Of a stretch of 5,701 nucleotides of DNA, positions 5,324 through 5,701 are shown piece after piece (the first letter of the stretch is position 1; each line of letters begins with the position of its first letter). A program made the position numbers and the translations under genes. This DNA is from Paramuribaculum sp. (GTDB lineage: Bacteria; Bacteroidota; Bacteroidia; Bacteroidales; Muribaculaceae). The DNA lies in contig VSPV01000145.1 of the NCBI GenBank assembly GCA_009775605.1, forward strand, positions 1-5,701, in the 5' to 3' direction. Under the pieces are notes generated by a model. The model saw only the letters and a program-made list of their open reading frames with translations, made no database searches and was not told the origin of the DNA.

Positions 5324-5331
5324 CAAAGATA
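5324..5331 (-). promoter_or_regulatory. Probable -7 promoter box for the 466-residue gene
   Basis: The minus strand reads TATCTTTG here, a full match to the Bacteroidetes -7 pattern TAnnTTTG. A -33 TTTG is not seen at 19-21 bases upstream, so the promoter is half-consensus. Transcription would begin near 5317, giving a leader of about 77 bases before the ATG at 5240. Confidence 0.5.
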
Positions 5332-5373
5332 GTGATGATTTCTGAGATTGCCTCATCGCCCCTCTCTCACCTT

Positions 5374-5388
5374 TTAAGACCGCCTTAA
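5374..5388. other. Short inverted repeat in the divergent intergenic region
   Basis: TTAAG (5374-5378) and CTTAA (5384-5388) flank a five-base loop. It lies between the two divergent promoters. The stem is only five A/T-rich pairs, so a terminator role is weakly supported. Confidence 0.3.
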
Positions 5389-5430
5389 CAGAATAGAATC
5401 GAAATACTTAGAACCTAAAATAACGCTCGA

Positions 5431-5443
5431 CTCTATTATAGAG
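5431..5443. other. Short perfect inverted repeat in the divergent intergenic region
   Basis: CTCTA (5431-5435) and TAGAG (5439-5443) form a perfect five-pair stem with a TTA loop. On the minus strand a T-containing stretch follows about ten bases later (GTTATTTTAGG), so a weak leftward terminator is conceivable, but the stem is short. Confidence 0.3.
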
Positions 5444-5468
5444 CCGTACAAGAGATTACCGAGTTTCT

Positions 5469-5498
5469 CTGTATGTGCTGTATGTGCGTCTGTATGTG
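5469..5498. repeat. Three copies of a 9-base repeat CTGTATGTG
   Basis: CTGTATGTG occurs at 5469-5477, 5478-5486 and, after three extra bases, 5490-5498. It abuts a second repeat family based on GAACCTACGA. Both lie upstream of the tRNA promoter. No function is evident. Confidence 0.85.
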
Positions 5499-5551
5499 AA
5501 CCTACGATGAACCTGCGACTGAACCTGTGACCTACGATGAACCTACGAAAT
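5498..5551. repeat. Five degenerate copies of a 10-13-base repeat GAACCTACGAT
   Basis: Units begin at 5498 (GAACCTACGAT), 5509 (GAACCTGCGACT), 5521 (GAACCTGTGA), 5531 (CCTACGAT, missing its first bases) and 5539 (GAACCTACGAAAT). They end directly against the A-tract and -33 box of the tRNA promoter. On the minus strand they produce RRFIVG twice within a spurious short frame. Confidence 0.8.
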
Positions 5552-5568
5552 GCAAAAAAAATTTGCAT
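5550..5568. repeat. Inverted repeat around the A-tract, overlapping the tRNA -33 box
   Basis: ATGCAAA (5550-5556) and TTTGCAT (5562-5568) are perfect inverted arms separated by five A. The right arm contains the TTTG of the -33 promoter element. The A-tract next to the box may act as an UP-like or DNA-bending element. A regulator site is also possible. Confidence 0.55.
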
Positions 5569-5593
5569 ATCTCAGAAAGAACTACTACCTTTG
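5562..5593 (+). promoter_or_regulatory. Bacteroidetes-type promoter of the tRNA gene
   Basis: A -33 box TTTG (5562-5565) and a -7 box TACCTTTG (5586-5593) are separated by 20 bases, matching the known Bacteroidetes primary sigma-factor consensus (TTTG, 19-21 bases, TAnnTTTG). An eight-base A-tract lies directly upstream. Transcription should start near 5600, about 26 bases before the tRNA. Confidence 0.88.
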
Positions 5594-5625
5594 TCATCGC
5601 TTTAAGGCAGCAGCCTCAGAAAGCC

Positions 5626-5701
5626 GGTCCCATAGCTCAGTTGGTTAGAGCACCTGACTCATAATCAGGGAGTCCTAGGTTCAAGCCCTAGTGGGACCAC
5701 C
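5626..5701 (+). tRNA. tRNA with CAU anticodon, probably tRNA-Ile2 (lysidine type); final A outside window
   Basis: The full cloverleaf can be drawn. The acceptor stem is GGTCCCA (5626-5632) with TGGGACC (5692-5698). The D stem is GCTC/GAGC. The anticodon stem is CCTGA (5653-5657) with TCAGG (5665-5669) and loop CTCATAA, giving anticodon CAT at 5660-5662. The T stem is CTAGG/CCTAG with loop TTCAAGC. The discriminator is A5699, followed by encoded CC, and the last A of CCA lies just past the window. The paired G1-C72 excludes initiator tRNA-fMet. C4-G69 and C5-G68 agree with the features lysidine synthetase uses to recognise tRNA-Ile2 in E. coli, whose elongator tRNA-Met has U4-A69 and A5-U68. 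I therefore favour Ile2, with elongator Met as the alternative. Confidence 0.95.

Noticed and set aside
5469..5551. CRISPR-like array
   Set aside because: The units are only 9-13 bases, adjacent and degenerate, with no spacers.
5374..5568. 64-codon minus-strand frame with RRFIVG twice
   Set aside because: The repeated residues come from the tandem DNA repeats. The frame overlaps the tRNA -33 box and has no other protein-like features.
5626..5701. tRNA 3' end as attachment site of an integrated element
   Set aside because: The tRNA 3' end is at the window edge, no repeat of it appears inside the window, and no integrase gene is visible.

Overview
The window looks like chromosomal DNA of a member of the Bacteroidota, most likely Bacteroidales. 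The main clue is a near-perfect Bacteroidetes-type promoter (TTTG at -33, TAnnTTTG at -7, 20-base spacer) in front of a tRNA gene. Weak Shine-Dalgarno use and mixed base composition fit the same group. Family-level placement (for example Muribaculaceae) is only an impression. All protein genes lie on the minus strand and the tRNA on the plus strand.

Layout, following minus-strand transcription from right to left. (1) Positions 5626-5701 hold a CAU-anticodon tRNA, probably tRNA-Ile2 rather than elongator Met, cut just before its final A. Its promoter is at 5562-5593, preceded by short tandem repeats (5469-5551). (2) A divergent single gene at 5240-3840 encodes a 466-residue helical, tryptophan-rich protein. 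It resembles the C-terminal helical part of SWIM zinc-finger proteins but has no SWIM motif. It has a -7-like box at 5324-5331 and a 16-base palindrome in its leader. (3) Positions 3839-3287 are about 550 bases without a convincing gene. They contain an in-frame extension after the TAG stop, an eight-C tract and imperfect hairpins. (4) From 3286 to the left edge runs a compact operon of at least seven genes.

The operon genes in order are: a two-copy repeat protein (128 aa), a probable PD-(D/E)XK nuclease-fold protein (222 aa, GTG start), a small very basic two-repeat protein (85 aa), a TerB-like helical protein (144 aa), a single-pass membrane protein with a cytosolic domain and a periplasmic OmpA-like peptidoglycan-binding domain (301 aa), a second protein with a TerB-like segment and an acidic tail (149 aa), and the start of a small basic protein cut by the window edge. 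Most junctions are 1- or 4-base stop/start overlaps or gaps of 3-4 bases, so the products are probably made together.

How they may work together is inference. A nuclease-fold protein, two small proteins built from internal duplications, TerB-like proteins and a wall-anchored membrane protein with a cytosolic head could form an envelope-coupled stress or defence module. The parts recall the logic of Zorya or Ter systems, but the gene set matches no named system that I recognise. Nothing in the sequence alone proves a defence role.
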